A stretch of DNA of 64,000 bases from Rhizobium lusitanum (GTDB lineage: Bacteria > Pseudomonadota > Alphaproteobacteria > Rhizobiales > Rhizobiaceae), in NCBI RefSeq assembly GCF_014189535.1, contig NZ_CP050307.1:1364001-1428000 (forward strand), in the 5' to 3' direction. Below are positions 25,160-35,114 of the stretch, piece by piece. The notes beneath the pieces were generated by a model that saw only the letters and a list, made by a program, of their open reading frames with translations, searched no databases and had not been told where the DNA came from. Every line of letters starts with the position of its first letter. The first letter of the stretch is position 1. The position numbers and the translations under genes were made by a program.

Positions 25160-26221
25160 ATGAACATTAAGAGCCTTCTACTCGGCTCCGCTGCTGCGCT
25201 TGCAGCAGTATCCGGTGCTCATGCGGCTGACGCTATCGTTGCTGCCGAGCCCGAGCAGCTCGAATACGTTCGCATCTGCGACGCATATGGCGCCGGCTAC
25301 TTCTTCATTCCGGGCACGGAAACTTGCCTCAAGATCGGCGGCAAGGTTCGTACGGAAGGTGAATGGGGCAACGCCTACAACCCGAACGACGTTCGTGGCA
25401 CGCTCTGGCACACCCGCGCCGAACTGCAGCTGCAGACAGCTACGGACACCGAGTATGGTCCGCTGAAGACCAACACCGAACTGCGTTGGGACTGGAACGA
25501 CGGCAGCTCGACGTCTACCAATCTCCTGCACGCCAGCATCAGCCTCGGTGGTTTCACCATCGGTAAGGAAGACTCACAGTTCAACGTCTTCACCGGCTAC
25601 GCCGGCGACGTCATCAACGACGACGTTGTCTATGACGGCCCGTACGAACTCAACCAGATCACCTACAACTACGACGCCGGCAACGGCTTCACGGCTGTGA
25701 TCTCGCTCGAAGACACCAACTCCGGCTCCAGCGCCACGGGCTCCAACGGCGAAGACAGCTCCGATCATTATGCTCCAGACGTCGTCGCCGGCGCCGGCTA
25801 CAAGTCGGGCGCTTGGTCCTTCAAGGTTGTCGGTGGTTATGACTCCATCGTCGAAGAAGGCGCCGTCAAGGCTCGCGTCGATGCTGACTTCGGTGCTTTC
25901 TCGGCATTCGTCATGGGCGGCTACAACACCGATGGCAGCAAGCTGAACAAGTACGCCGGCGCGAACGGTGGCGGCGACGCTGCTGACATCGGCTGGGGCG
26001 ATTGGGCAACCTGGGGCGGCGTCAGCGTTCCGATCAACGAGAAGCTGAAGTGGAACGCGCAGGTCGCCTACACCGACTCGAAGATCTTCTCCGCGACCAC
26101 GAACGTCAAGTTCAACCCGGTCAAGAACCTCCTGATCGAGCCGGAAGTAACCTACACCAACTGGGATTCGATCAACGAAAACCAGTGGGCCGGTATCCTC
26201 CGTTTCGAGCGCAGCTTCTAA
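25160..26221 (+). CDS. ropA: Outer membrane porin, rhizobial RopA type
   Basis: A 353-residue porin of the alphaproteobacterial porin_2 family. The start at 25160 gives a clean signal peptide (MNIKSLLLGSAAALAAVSGA, cleavage after AHA). The mature part begins ADAIVAAEPEQLEYVRICDAYG and carries the two conserved cysteines (RICDAYGAGYFFIPGTETCLKIGG), alternating beta strands, and a C-terminal aromatic residue (RFERSF) needed for barrel insertion. It forms a general diffusion channel. It stands alone: decayed DNA upstream and a terminator followed by an opposing regulator gene downstream. The symbol is by family likeness; rhizobia carry several paralogues. Confidence 0.9.
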   Translation: MNIKSLLLGSAAALAAVSGAHAADAIVAAEPEQLEYVRICDAYGAGYFFIPGTETCLKIGGKVRTEGEWGNAYNPNDVRGTLWHTRAELQLQTATDTEYGPLKTNTELRWDWNDGSSTSTNLLHASISLGGFTIGKEDSQFNVFTGYAGDVINDDVVYDGPYELNQITYNYDAGNGFTAVISLEDTNSGSSATGSNGEDSSDHYAPDVVAGAGYKSGAWSFKVVGGYDSIVEEGAVKARVDADFGAFSAFVMGGYNTDGSKLNKYAGANGGGDAADIGWGDWATWGGVSVPINEKLKWNAQVAYTDSKIFSATTNVKFNPVKNLLIEPEVTYTNWDSINENQWAGILRFERSF

Positions 26222-26255
26222 TCTGATTTGATTGACCTCCGATCAGAGAAGAGGA

Positions 26256-26283
26256 AGGCCCGGTTCCCTGCCGGGTCTTTTTC
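26256..26283 (+). terminator. Rho-independent terminator after the porin
   Basis: A GC stem (GGCCCGG / CCGGGTC) with a short TTCCCTG loop is followed by TTTTTC, 35 bp after the porin stop codon. Confidence 0.8.
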
Positions 26284-26313
26284 GTTGATCGCCAAACATG
26301 TTCCAAGTGCAGC

Positions 26314-26862
26314 TTAGAAGCTTGGCGGCGTGCAGGCACTGATGACCTCGCACGGGACCGGTCCGACACACCGGAAGCGATGCGGACGCCGGCTCTCGAA
26401 ATAATAAGCATCTCCTGGCCCAAGGATCCGTCGCTCCTCGTCCACGGTGACCTCGAGCCGCCCGGAGAGGACAATCCCTCCCTCCTCACCTTCGTGGACG
26501 AGCGGCACCTTGCCCGTGTCTGATCCCGGCTGATAGCATTCCTTCAGGATCTGAAGGCTGCGGCCAAACAGATTGTCGCCGATCTGGCGATAGGAGATCG
26601 GGCCCTTGCCGATCTCGACAAGCTCCTCGGCCGCGTAGAAAGCCCTGCGAGACTTCTCAGGCTCGAACGCGAAGAATTCCGCAAGCCCGATCGGAATGCC
26701 GTCGAGGATGCGCTTCAGTGCGCCCACCGATGGATTGGTGGAGTTCGACTCGATCAGCGAAATCGTCGAATTTGTCACGCCCGCGCGCTTTGCGAGTTCG
26801 CGCTGGGATAGATTGTGCGCCAGGCGCAGATGCCGCAACCGGTTGCCAATATCGACGGACAT
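26314..26862 (-). CDS. XRE-family regulator with cupin, PuuR-like
   Basis: A 182-residue regulator: N-terminal helix-turn-helix (RLAHNLSQRELAKRAGVTNSTISLIESNSTNPSVGALKRIL) and a C-terminal cupin (VHEGEEGGIVLSGRLEVTVDEERRILGPGDAYYFESRRPHRF). Proteins of this size and layout (PuuR type) control polyamine or amino-donor catabolism. It is divergent from the omega-amino acid transaminase gene 147 bp away, so it most likely regulates that gene. It is shorter and clearly distinct from the XRE-cupin protein at 12652. Confidence 0.88.
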   Translation of the reverse strand: MSVDIGNRLRHLRLAHNLSQRELAKRAGVTNSTISLIESNSTNPSVGALKRILDGIPIGLAEFFAFEPEKSRRAFYAAEELVEIGKGPISYRQIGDNLFGRSLQILKECYQPGSDTGKVPLVHEGEEGGIVLSGRLEVTVDEERRILGPGDAYYFESRRPHRFRCVGPVPCEVISACTPPSF

Positions 26863-27008
26863 GGATTCCTCATGTTTTCAGTTGTTCGATATATGGAAAT
26901 ATCCTGCAACTCGTAATATATTTTTCAATGGGTTAGCAAGAGCGAGAAAAGGACTTGTTCGGAAACGGAAAATGCCCGATTTGAATCATTACCGCAATGG
27001 AGAGCGCC

Positions 27009-28343
27009 ATGGATCAGATCAGCAAGCCCAACAGCCCCAGCCTCGAAAACTTCTGGATGCCCTTTACCGCAAACCGACAGTTCAAGGCGGCTCCCCGCCT
27101 GCTGGCCTCGGCAGAGGGCATGTATTACACCGACATTGACGGCAATAAGGTTCTCGACGGCACCGCCGGTCTCTGGTGCGTCAACGTCGGCCATGGTCGG
27201 GAGCGCATTGCCCAGGCCGTCGAACGCCAGCTTCGCACCCTGGACTTCGCTCCGACATTCCAGATGGGGCATCCGATCGCATTCGAGTTTGCGGAAAAGC
27301 TGGCTGCAATCGCGCCGGGCGGCCCCGCTGCCAAGCTCGACCGCGTATTTTTCACCGGATCCGGCTCTGAATCCGTGGACACCGCCCTCAAGATCGCCAT
27401 CGCCTATCAGCGCGCCATCGGCCAGGGCACCCGGTCACGCATCATCGGCCGCGAGAAGGGCTATCATGGCGTCGGCTTCGGCGGCATTTCCGTCGGCGGC
27501 CTTGTCAACAACCGCCGCGTCTTCCCGCAGATCCCCGCCGACCATATGCGCCACACGCTCAACATCGAGCGCAATGCCTTCTCCAAGGGCCTGCCGCAAC
27601 ACGGCATCGAGCTGGCCGAGGATCTTGAACGCCTGGTGGCGCTACACGGTGCTGAAACAATCGCAGCCGTCATCGTCGAACCAATGTCCGGCTCGGCCGG
27701 CGTCATCATGCCGCCGAAGGGCTATCTGGAGCGTCTGCGCGCCATTGCCGACAAGCACGGCATCCTCCTGATCTTCGACGAAGTCATCACCGGTTTCGGC
27801 CGTCTGGGCACCCCATTTGCGACCGACTACTTCGGTGTCGTGCCCGATCTCGTCACCACTGCCAAGGGCATTACCAACGGAGCGATCCCGATGGGTGCCG
27901 TTTTCGCAAGCCGCAAGGTCTATGATGGCCTGATGACGGGTCCGGAAAACCAGATCGAGCTTTTCCACGGCTACACCTACTCCGGCCATCCCGTCGCCTG
28001 CGCCGCCGGCATTGCGACCCTGGAAATCTATCAGGAAGATGGCCTGCTGACCCGCGGCGCCGAACTGGCCGAGACCTGGCAGGACGCGCTTCATTCGCTG
28101 AAGGGCCTGCCCAACGTCATCGACATCCGCAACTTGGGGATCGTCGGCGCTATCGAGCTTGCCCCGCGCGACGGCGCACCCGGCGCACGCGCCTACGACA
28201 TCTTCGTCGATTGCTTCCAAAAGGGCCTGCTGATCCGGGTCACCGGCGACGTCATCGCCCTGTCGCCGCCGCTGATCATCGAGAAGGACGAGATCGGCAA
28301 GATTGTCTCGATCCTCGGCGACGCCTTGAAGCGTGCTTTATAA
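27009..28343 (+). CDS. bauA: Beta-alanine (omega-amino acid):pyruvate transaminase
   Basis: A 444-residue class III PLP aminotransferase. The start at 27009 has GGAGAG 6 nt upstream and is preferred over an ATG 12 bp earlier. Diagnostic text includes FWMPFTANRQFK, YYTDIDGNKVLDGTAGLWC, FTGSGSESVDTALKIA, LIFDEVITGFGR (PLP Asp) and VTTAKGITNGAIPMGAV (PLP Lys). It closely resembles Pseudomonas BauA, which moves the amino group of beta-alanine to pyruvate, giving malonate semialdehyde and L-alanine. Taurine or 4-aminobutyrate are alternative donors. The alanine produced can feed the dad genes just downstream. Confidence 0.85.
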   Translation: MDQISKPNSPSLENFWMPFTANRQFKAAPRLLASAEGMYYTDIDGNKVLDGTAGLWCVNVGHGRERIAQAVERQLRTLDFAPTFQMGHPIAFEFAEKLAAIAPGGPAAKLDRVFFTGSGSESVDTALKIAIAYQRAIGQGTRSRIIGREKGYHGVGFGGISVGGLVNNRRVFPQIPADHMRHTLNIERNAFSKGLPQHGIELAEDLERLVALHGAETIAAVIVEPMSGSAGVIMPPKGYLERLRAIADKHGILLIFDEVITGFGRLGTPFATDYFGVVPDLVTTAKGITNGAIPMGAVFASRKVYDGLMTGPENQIELFHGYTYSGHPVACAAGIATLEIYQEDGLLTRGAELAETWQDALHSLKGLPNVIDIRNLGIVGAIELAPRDGAPGARAYDIFVDCFQKGLLIRVTGDVIALSPPLIIEKDEIGKIVSILGDALKRAL

Positions 28344-28436
28344 GCCATCCGATCAGCCCCGGAGATTGCCGGCATAGCCTGCACCCGGCGATCTCTGAGA
28401 CAAATTCCCCCAGGCCACACAGTTGGCCTGTACCTC

Positions 28437-28465
28437 GCCCGGCGTCTCCGATGCCGGGCTTTTTC
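28437..28465 (+). terminator. Rho-independent terminator after bauA
   Basis: A perfect 7-bp stem (GCCCGGC / GCCGGGC) with a 9-nt loop followed by TTTTTC, 94 bp after the bauA stop codon and before the convergent asnC-type gene. Confidence 0.8.
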
Positions 28466-28492
28466 GTCTTTCGCAAAAGGCGCGAAAGCTCC

Positions 28493-28957
28493 TCAGCGAC
28501 GCCCCTTTGCCCGGGTCGCGAGCACGTTTCTGATCGAAAAGCTCGAATGGATCCGCAACACGCCCGGCAAGGTTGACAGGATCTCCTTGTGGATCCGCTC
28601 GAACTCGCCGGCACCGGCAACCTCTACCTTCAAAAGATAATCCGACCCGCCGGTCATCAGGAAGCACTCCTGGATTTCCGGGTGCTTGCGAACGGCCGCC
28701 TCGAAGCGGTTGAGATGATCCTCCGTCTGCCGCTCCAGCGTGATGTTGATGATCACGGCGATGGCGCTCTCGCCTGAAACATTGTCGATCAGCGCCGTGT
28801 AGCCACGGATTACGCCGGCCTTTTCAAGAAGATTGATGCGCCTCAGGCAGGCCGATGGCGACAACCCAACCTCGACCGCAAGCTTCGCATTGCTCATGCG
28901 CGCATTCAGCCGGAGCAGCCGAATAATGTTCCGGTCGATCGCATCAATTCCCGACAT
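28493..28957 (-). CDS. Lrp/AsnC-family regulator of alanine catabolism
   Basis: A 154-residue Lrp/AsnC protein: helix-turn-helix (IDAIDRNIIRLLRLNARMSNAKLAVEVGLSPSACLRRINLLEKAGVIRGY) and a C-terminal RAM ligand domain (VRKHPEIQECFLMTGGSDYLLKVEVAGAGEFERIHKEIL). The start at 28957 places the HTH at the usual distance; an upstream ATG adds 15 unrelated residues. It is divergent from dadX, an arrangement matching DadR control of dadAX by L-alanine. The symbol dadR would be an inference. Confidence 0.88.
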   Translation of the reverse strand: MSGIDAIDRNIIRLLRLNARMSNAKLAVEVGLSPSACLRRINLLEKAGVIRGYTALIDNVSGESAIAVIINITLERQTEDHLNRFEAAVRKHPEIQECFLMTGGSDYLLKVEVAGAGEFERIHKEILSTLPGVLRIHSSFSIRNVLATRAKGRR

Positions 28958-29085
28958 GCATGTTCTTTCAATTTTTCGCTGACTATTCTGAAAATCATGC
29001 ATTCATCGAATAATCAATCAGCAATTAGAGGGAAATTCATCGATCGTTTCAATATTCTGCTTCAAACAGTAGTGAGGGATTTCCC

Positions 29086-30219
29086 ATGGATGGCGTCGTG
29101 AGAATGAGCCCCGTTCCGGCACGGCAAAGACAAGCCGGTGCAACGGGCTATCTGACGATCGACCTTGCTGCGATCAGCAGGAACTATGAAGCAATCGCAG
29201 CCACCGTGGCGCCGGTAAAGGCCGCCGCCGTGGTCAAGGCGGATGCCTACGGGCTAGGTGCGGATCGAGTGGCCCCCGCATTGTATCGCTCCGGATGCCG
29301 CGATTTCTTCGTTGCCCAATTCGGGGAGGCAGAGAGCGTACGGCAGCACCTTGAAGCCGATACCCGCATTTACGTGTTGAACGGCCTGCAGCCGGGCGCC
29401 GAGGTTGCCTGCGCGGAGGCCGGGATCATTCCCGTGCTGAACTCTATGGAGCAGTACAAGCGGTGGAAATCCACCGCCCTTGCGCAAGGTCGCGTCCTGC
29501 CGGCTGTCCTGCAATTCGACACCGGAATGTCGCGACTGGGGATCCCGCCGGAAGACCGGGCAGCATTTGCCACGGAGCTTGCGCAGTCCAGCGCCGTCGA
29601 GATCCTGTTTATCATGAGCCATCTGGCCTCTGCCGACGAACTGGACAACGTGCAGAATGCCGAGCAGCTCGCCGAGATGCGCAAGATCGCCGTTGAATTT
29701 CCCCAGTTCGGCGTCAGCTTCGCCAATTCCGGCGGCGTCTTCCTTGGAGTGGATTATCACGGCATCCTCACCCGTACCGGCATTGCAGTCTATGGCGGCG
29801 CACTGACTGCGGGGCAGTCCAATTCGATACAGCCTGTCGTTCGGCTTGACGTTGCCGTCGTTCAGACGAGAACCGTGCCGCCCGGAACCCTTATCGGATA
29901 TGGCGGCACCCATGCGGCAAAGGCGGAAATGCGCCTTGCCACGATCTCCGCCGGCTATGCGGACGGGCTGCCGCGCTGCCTTGGAGACCGGGGCGCGGTC
30001 TTCTACGATGGCGTGCGGCTGCCCATCGTCGGCCGCGTTTCCATGGACAGCGTTACGATCGATATTACCGCCCTGCCCCCGGGCACGCTTACCCTCGGCA
30101 ACCTGGTGGAGGTGATTGGGCCGCACCAGACACTGGAAGACCTTGCCAAATCCGCCGGAACCATCTCGTATGAGATTCTGACCGGCCTCGGCCACCGCTA
30201 CCACCGCGACTATCTCTGA
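29086..30219 (+). CDS. dadX: Catabolic alanine racemase
   Basis: A 377-residue alanine racemase. The PLP lysine is K51 in [16 protein letters not shown]; the C-terminal domain carries the catalytic tyrosine in [12 protein letters not shown] and closes with [10 protein letters not shown]. It converts L-alanine to D-alanine for DadA. It lies 28 bp before dadA and diverges from the AsnC-type regulator, so it is the catabolic (DadX) rather than the cell-wall (Alr) type by context. Confidence 0.93.
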   Translation: MDGVVRMSPVPARQRQAGATGYLTIDLAAISRNYEAIAATVAPVKAAAVVKADAYGLGADRVAPALYRSGCRDFFVAQFGEAESVRQHLEADTRIYVLNGLQPGAEVACAEAGIIPVLNSMEQYKRWKSTALAQGRVLPAVLQFDTGMSRLGIPPEDRAAFATELAQSSAVEILFIMSHLASADELDNVQNAEQLAEMRKIAVEFPQFGVSFANSGGVFLGVDYHGILTRTGIAVYGGALTAGQSNSIQPVVRLDVAVVQTRTVPPGTLIGYGGTHAAKAEMRLATISAGYADGLPRCLGDRGAVFYDGVRLPIVGRVSMDSVTIDITALPPGTLTLGNLVEVIGPHQTLEDLAKSAGTISYEILTGLGHRYHRDYL

Positions 30220-30247
30220 CATTCCCACCGCCATTATCGAGGACACC

Positions 30248-31498
30248 ATGAAAGTCACTATTCTCGGCGCCGGGGTTATCGGCGTCACGACCGCCTATCA
30301 GCTTGCCAAGGCGGGACACCAGGTTACGGTCGTCGACCGGCAGGCCGGACCCGCGCTTGAGACCAGTTTTGCGAATGCCGGGGAAGTCTCCTTTGGCTAC
30401 TGCTCGCCCTGGGCCGCGCCGGGTATCCCGCAGAAGGCGCTGAAGTGGCTTTTCATGAAGCACGCTCCCCTGATCCTTCGCCCGAAGATCGACGCGGCAA
30501 TGCTATCATGGCTCGTCAAGATGCTGTCGAACTGCACGTCGGAGCGTTACGCGGTCAACAAGAGCCGGATGCTGCGGCTTGCCGACTACAGCCGGATTGC
30601 GCTCGCCGACCTCAGGGCGGAGACCGGCATTGCCTATGACGAGCGGATGCAGGGCACGCTGCAGCTCTTCAGAACCGAGCAACAGCTCGACGCATCGGCC
30701 AAGGACGTGAAGGCGCTTGCCGCCGACGGCGTCCCTTATGAGGTTCTCGATCGAGACGGCTGTATCCGTGTCGAGCCCGCGCTCAGCCACGCCCGCGACA
30801 AGATCGTCGGTGGCCTCCTGACCCCAAAGGATGAAACCGGCGACTGCTTCAAGTTCACCAACGCGCTGGCGGCAAAGGCTGCGGAACTCGGCGTCCAGTT
30901 CATCTACGGACGAACGATCAAGGAGCTGCAAGTCGAGGGCGGCCAGATACGCGGTATCCTGACCGATCAGGGCCCGATAGCCTCAGATGCCGTCGTCGTC
31001 GCGCTGGGTAGCTATTCACCGCTGCTTCTCAAGCAAGTCGGCATCGGACTGCCCGTCTATCCTGTGAAGGGCTATTCGCTGACAATCCCGATCATCGACC
31101 CAGAGCGCGCCCCGGAATCGACCGTCATGGACGAAACCTACAAGATCGCGATCACGCGTCTCGGGGACCGTATTCGCGTTGGCGGCATGGCGGAAATCTC
31201 CGGTTACACCAACGACCTCGGGCTTGCACGGCGCAATACACTCGAGCATTCCGTCATGGATCTGTTCCCCGGCGGCGACGTGAGCAAGGCGACCTTCTGG
31301 TCCGGCCTGCGCCCGATGACACCGGACGGAACCCCGGTCATCGGCGCAACGAAAATCCGTGGCCTCTTCCTCAACACCGGCCACGGCACCCTCGGCTGGA
31401 CCATGAGCTGCGGCTCGGCGCGCGTGATCAGCGATCTGGTCAGTGGACACAAGGCCGAGATCGATACCGCGGACCTGTCAGTCGCACGCTACGGGTAA
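30248..31498 (+). CDS. dadA: D-amino acid dehydrogenase
   Basis: A 416-residue FAD enzyme with the N-terminal [20 protein letters not shown] motif, [20 protein letters not shown], and the C-terminal [39 protein letters not shown]. It oxidises D-alanine to pyruvate and ammonia and delivers electrons to the membrane quinone pool. The set asnC-dadX-dadA plus bauA would recycle the pyruvate acceptor used by the transaminase. Confidence 0.94.
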   Translation: MKVTILGAGVIGVTTAYQLAKAGHQVTVVDRQAGPALETSFANAGEVSFGYCSPWAAPGIPQKALKWLFMKHAPLILRPKIDAAMLSWLVKMLSNCTSERYAVNKSRMLRLADYSRIALADLRAETGIAYDERMQGTLQLFRTEQQLDASAKDVKALAADGVPYEVLDRDGCIRVEPALSHARDKIVGGLLTPKDETGDCFKFTNALAAKAAELGVQFIYGRTIKELQVEGGQIRGILTDQGPIASDAVVVALGSYSPLLLKQVGIGLPVYPVKGYSLTIPIIDPERAPESTVMDETYKIAITRLGDRIRVGGMAEISGYTNDLGLARRNTLEHSVMDLFPGGDVSKATFWSGLRPMTPDGTPVIGATKIRGLFLNTGHGTLGWTMSCGSARVISDLVSGHKAEIDTADLSVARYG

Positions 31499-31524
31499 CG
31501 ACGTTCATCGGATCCCCCGCGGCA

Positions 31525-32418
31525 TCACTGGATCCAACGAACCTTGTAGAGATGCATGCCTTCGATCGGGATGCGTTTCTGCTCACTGCCATCAGCCCCG
31601 GCGACGGTGAAGCCGTTCGCCCACCAGCTTTCCTCCGCCTGCACCCAAGCGAGCCTGTCCCCCAAGGCGCTCACCGCCTTGACTTGCAGTTTGGGATTGA
31701 GCGCGGAGAAGGGTAGGAAGGTGCCCGCATCCGGATCGAAGGTCCAGACGCCGTCATCCGTGGTCACGAAATACCCGCCGCCTGGCCTGCTCGACAGGTC
31801 GTGGCCGTCATGGCGGCCGGGAAGCGTCCAGCGCGCCGTTTCGGTCAGCGTCGGCGTCGCGTCTGTCCCCTCGACTTTATAGGCCTGGATCAGGTCATGC
31901 GACAGGACGAACAGCCGCGCGCGGGTCTGATCCCAGACTGCGCCATGGCCGGAAGGAAGCGGCAGATCGAGCAACGGCGCTTCTTCGTTGCGGTCGCGGC
32001 CATATATTTCGAGCCGATTGCCCTCCGCATGGAGCGAAAGTGCGACAGCGATCCAGCCACCAGGCAGAAGGTCAGCCGAATGCGCCATCGGCGTCTTGGC
32101 GTGGAAAGAGACATGACCGGTCTCGCGGTCGATCAGCACCACCCCACCGGTCGAGGCGGTCGCCAAGATCGAGCGGCCACCGTCGACCGGCTTGCAATCG
32201 TCGAGGTGCCGAAGAAGTTTGAGGCGATAGGCCTCGGGAAGGTCGGCGGCGTCAGCGGCACGCCAGCGCCAGGTCTCGGTGGCCGCCCCGCCCTCGACCC
32301 GGTATTCACGGATCTGATCGTCACCGCATGCATAGAGCCGGTCGGCGGCCAGTGTAGGCTGTGCCGCAGCGAATGCGACGATTGCCGCGGTGAGTATCAT
32401 CGTGACGGACTTGGTCAT
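31525..32418 (-). CDS. Secreted beta-propeller protein of unknown function
   Basis: A 297-residue protein with a signal peptide (residues 1-24, ending TLA-A). The mature part has repeated four-strand blade-like patterns, for example LYACGDDQIREYRVEGG, SILATASTGGVVLIDRETG, GAVWDQTRARLFVLSHDLIQAY, GGYFVTTDDGVWTFDPDAGTF. Similar proteins are annotated DUF6528. A periplasmic binding or lyase role is possible but nothing in the sequence fixes it. It is convergent with dadA, 26 bp apart. Confidence 0.75.
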   Translation of the reverse strand: MTKSVTMILTAAIVAFAAAQPTLAADRLYACGDDQIREYRVEGGAATETWRWRAADAADLPEAYRLKLLRHLDDCKPVDGGRSILATASTGGVVLIDRETGHVSFHAKTPMAHSADLLPGGWIAVALSLHAEGNRLEIYGRDRNEEAPLLDLPLPSGHGAVWDQTRARLFVLSHDLIQAYKVEGTDATPTLTETARWTLPGRHDGHDLSSRPGGGYFVTTDDGVWTFDPDAGTFLPFSALNPKLQVKAVSALGDRLAWVQAEESWWANGFTVAGADGSEQKRIPIEGMHLYKVRWIQ

Positions 32419-32514
32419 TCGTGGTCTCCAAACGGATCATCCGCGAGGCGCGGCGGCGCGACCCATACATCGCCGAGTTTGACAGCTTTATGTCAGCTCG
32501 AGAGAATTGACATC

Positions 32515-32805
32515 ATGGCGCACCCCTCGGTCCGCCAGGGTCTCGATGCTCTCTCCGGTGCCGATTGGAGAGTATGGCTCGCAGCTGGAGCACTGTTGCT
32601 GTTCAGCAACAGGCCGCATGTTATGCGTGCAATTCGAAATTGCGGGCTTGTCTATGACCGGTTCTTGCGTATCATTGTCGCCATCCGCAACTCAAATCAT
32701 AGGAGGCGTCATATGCAAACTGCAACCGTATTTATGTGCGCCTCTGGCGGAATGTTCGTGATGGCTTTGGTCCGACCAATGCATCATCACGCTCTTCGGC
32801 GCTAA
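32515..32805 (+). CDS. Possible small membrane-associated protein
   Basis: A 96-codon frame begins with ATG 97 bp upstream-divergent from the propeller gene, with GAGAGAAT 7 nt before it. It would encode a protein with two hydrophobic stretches (VWLAAGALLLF and TATVFMCASGGMFVMALV) joined by a basic segment. No family is recognised. The larger frame it sits in continues upstream antisense to the propeller gene, which is probably accidental. Weak candidate. Confidence 0.25.
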   Translation: MAHPSVRQGLDALSGADWRVWLAAGALLLFSNRPHVMRAIRNCGLVYDRFLRIIVAIRNSNHRRRHMQTATVFMCASGGMFVMALVRPMHHHALRR

Positions 32806-32946
32806 TAGCCGATATTCCCTGCCTTTTTGGCGTTTTTCAATGAACCTGACGTGACCGGCTGATTGAGCGGGCGTGCGCATTTCTGCGTCCGCGATCCATC
32901 AACTTTGTCACCCGTAAGAGGACCTGGCTGCCTGGACGGCGCCGGG

Positions 32947-33198
32947 ATGATAACGATGACAGATTCGCAATTACTGGTTGCCGACTCCTTGAGTGCGGCA
33001 GTGGACGAACTGTGCCAAAAATTCGGTGCCTGGAGGACGGCGCGCGCGCTGTTGTTCGCCGCCTGGAGGCGCCATCAAACGCACAGCACGGTCTCGGAGC
33101 TTTCAAACTACCAGCTACGGGATATCGGCCTTCCGGAGAGGGAGGATATGTTCGAACAGCCCAATTTCCTGTTTCGCAACATCCGACCCTTCGGCTAG
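32947..33198 (+). CDS. DUF1127-family small protein
   Basis: An 83-residue (or 80 from the ATG at 32956) protein whose C-terminal half shows the DUF1127/YjiS pattern: ARALLFAAWRRHQTHSTVSE, LSNYQLRDIGLPERED. Alphaproteobacterial members of this arginine-rich family influence phosphate and carbon metabolism or sRNA turnover in Agrobacterium. This copy has an acidic C-terminal extension. A strong terminator follows 15 bp after the stop. Confidence 0.75.
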   Translation: MITMTDSQLLVADSLSAAVDELCQKFGAWRTARALLFAAWRRHQTHSTVSELSNYQLRDIGLPEREDMFEQPNFLFRNIRPFG

Positions 33199-33213
33199 AT
33201 CGCCGACGCAAAG

Positions 33214-33254
33214 GGCGTTGGAGCTGGCTTCAAAAGCCGCTCCGACGCCTTTTT
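33214..33254 (+). terminator. Strong Rho-independent terminator
   Basis: An 11-bp stem (GGCGTTGGAGC / GCTCCGACGCC, one G-T mismatch) with an internal AGCC/GGCT extension is followed by TTTTT. It serves the DUF1127 gene and faces the end of the lacI-type gene. Confidence 0.85.
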
Positions 33255-33272
33255 GACATGGCAAAATCTCAA

Positions 33273-34331
33273 TCAGACAGTTGATTGAGCCAGAGCAAAG
33301 CTCTCGCGTCGAATGAGTCTACTCGGGATAACATGGCGCATCGCTGCTCCCCTTTCCGTCGCATCGATGCGCTCCATCAGTATATCGACGGCGGCTTGCC
33401 CCATCTCTTCGACCGGTTGCTCGATCGTTGACAGCGGCGGCGAGGAAAATTCGCAGACCGGTGAGCCATCGAACGAAACGACGGAGAGATCGCCGGGAAT
33501 ATTCAAGCCCATTCGCTGCACGCGGCTGACGAAAGAAATGGCCATATCGTCACTGGTTGCTATCACTGCGGTCGGCCTATTCGCCAACTGCGCGAAGTCG
33601 GCGGCCGCCTCAACACCGATCGCAAAACCCTCCTGATAATCGCGACGACCGCCCGATCGCGACATTGATTCTTCGGAGAGCCCCGCGGCACGAAGTGCCT
33701 CGAGCGCGCCGGCATAACGTTCCACGTCGTGATAATTGCCCTCCGGGCCGGCTATATAGAGAAAGCGTCTATGGCCTAGTCCGATCAACTCCTCCGTCAC
33801 GTCCCGCATCGCCGCGCGGTCGTTCGTGACGACACTCGGCAAGCCGGCGTCGCTCATATCGAGCAGCATTGAGACGATCGGCAGGCCGGCATTGGCAAGA
33901 GACCGCCCGTCCACCTCCGGCAGCTTTGACGATAGGATGATGGCACCGCGTACGGTGCCGCTGAATGCCAGATCCAGGATGTGACGCTCCGACATTTCGT
34001 CACGATCAAGGTTGGCGATCATCAGATGGTAGCCGTTTTGGATCAAGGCCTTGTTGATGCTTTGCAGAACCTGCGGAATGATCTGGGACACGCCGTAATA
34101 GAGCGATCCCGGCAGGATGATCATGATGATATTGGACTTGCCGACCCTCAGATTGCGGGCCATGGCGTTCGGCGTATAGCCCAACTGCTTGGCGGCAGCA
34201 TCGATCTTGAGGCGTGTCTTCTCGTTCACCCGTCCCGGATTGGCGAGCGCACGGCTGACCGTGGAGATCGCCACCCCCGCCAAGCGTGCAACGTCGGCCA
34301 TCAAGGGTCCTGATTGCTCCTCCACGGGCAT
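33273..34331 (-). CDS. LacI-family transcriptional regulator
   Basis: A 352-residue LacI-type repressor: helix-turn-helix ADVARLAGVAISTVSRALANPGRVNEKTRLKIDAAAKQLGYTPNAMARNL and a periplasmic-binding-type effector domain (LPSVVTNDRAAMRDVTEELIGLGHRR, LSVVSFDGS, LSTIEQPVEEMGQAA). Start chosen at 34331 (AAGGAT just upstream); the frame extends 22 codons further. Its usual target, a sugar transport or catabolic operon, is not adjacent: neighbours are small unknown genes, so the regulon is elsewhere or has been lost. Confidence 0.88.
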   Translation of the reverse strand: MPVEEQSGPLMADVARLAGVAISTVSRALANPGRVNEKTRLKIDAAAKQLGYTPNAMARNLRVGKSNIIMIILPGSLYYGVSQIIPQVLQSINKALIQNGYHLMIANLDRDEMSERHILDLAFSGTVRGAIILSSKLPEVDGRSLANAGLPIVSMLLDMSDAGLPSVVTNDRAAMRDVTEELIGLGHRRFLYIAGPEGNYHDVERYAGALEALRAAGLSEESMSRSGGRRDYQEGFAIGVEAAADFAQLANRPTAVIATSDDMAISFVSRVQRMGLNIPGDLSVVSFDGSPVCEFSSPPLSTIEQPVEEMGQAAVDILMERIDATERGAAMRHVIPSRLIRRESFALAQSTV

Positions 34332-34886
34332 ATCCTTGTTATTTTTCAATTTTTCGCTTTGCTCCCCGATGCCAGCCCTATTGAAGGATAAGATCAAGAC
34401 TATAATCTTCTTAAGCGCAGTATTTTTCTTATATTATTCAATATGTTACAGCTACACCCAAATAGGCAGAGCGGATGATTTGCACTCGAGACACCACCAG
34501 GACACCACGGAATATGCGTTACGCAGGAGTTGCCCAAGCCTCTCACTGTTCTTGCGATATTCTGTCCGGCAACGAAACCACTTTTCTGTTTGCTTCTGCT
34601 TCCCAAACTCACACTGAATACCGGCGCACGTGGTAGCGGAGGTCCGTTCTGATCACAACAGCCGACAGCAGGAACGGACCGAAATCAGCTTGGGAACGTG
34701 GCAGATCGCATTAAAACGGGCAATCTCCAAGTATCTGAAAACAAAAGTGCCTATGCAGGCAAATACCGAAGGCACTCATGAGAACAAGCGGCAGATGGAG
34801 TAGCCCTGACTGCGTTCGGTTTCTAAAAATGCTACTGAAATTAACGGTCGCACTACCAAAAAACCGATCGCTAAAAACAACCCGAA
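34332..34886. other. AT-rich region with no recognised gene
   Basis: The 555 bp upstream of the LacI-type gene hold its promoter and otherwise no frame with convincing protein character. Base composition is lower in GC than the flanking genes. Confidence 0.5.
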
Positions 34887-34991
34887 ATGACAAGTGGCCC
34901 AATCAGATCGGAGGCGACCCTCAAGCGTTTGGTGGCTTCGAAGCAGAACATCGACGATGCTGCAGTGCGCTACATGCGGGACAAATGGTAA
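34887..34991 (+). CDS. Possible 34-residue protein
   Basis: A short frame with a plausible amphipathic, basic product (ends QNIDDAAVRYMRDKW). No clear ribosome-binding site. Reported only because the product looks protein-like and it precedes the small-protein genes at 35115 and 35373. Confidence 0.2.
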   Translation: MTSGPIRSEATLKRLVASKQNIDDAAVRYMRDKW

Positions 34992-35114
34992 TACAGGGAT
35001 GATCGAAGCCTATCTGACGAGGCTACTGTCAACACACCCAGAAGTATTTCCTACTATTTCCGCTACTGGAACCTTTGCCACGGCGAAGAGTTTTCCGATA
35101 TGGAGGAAATTTAT

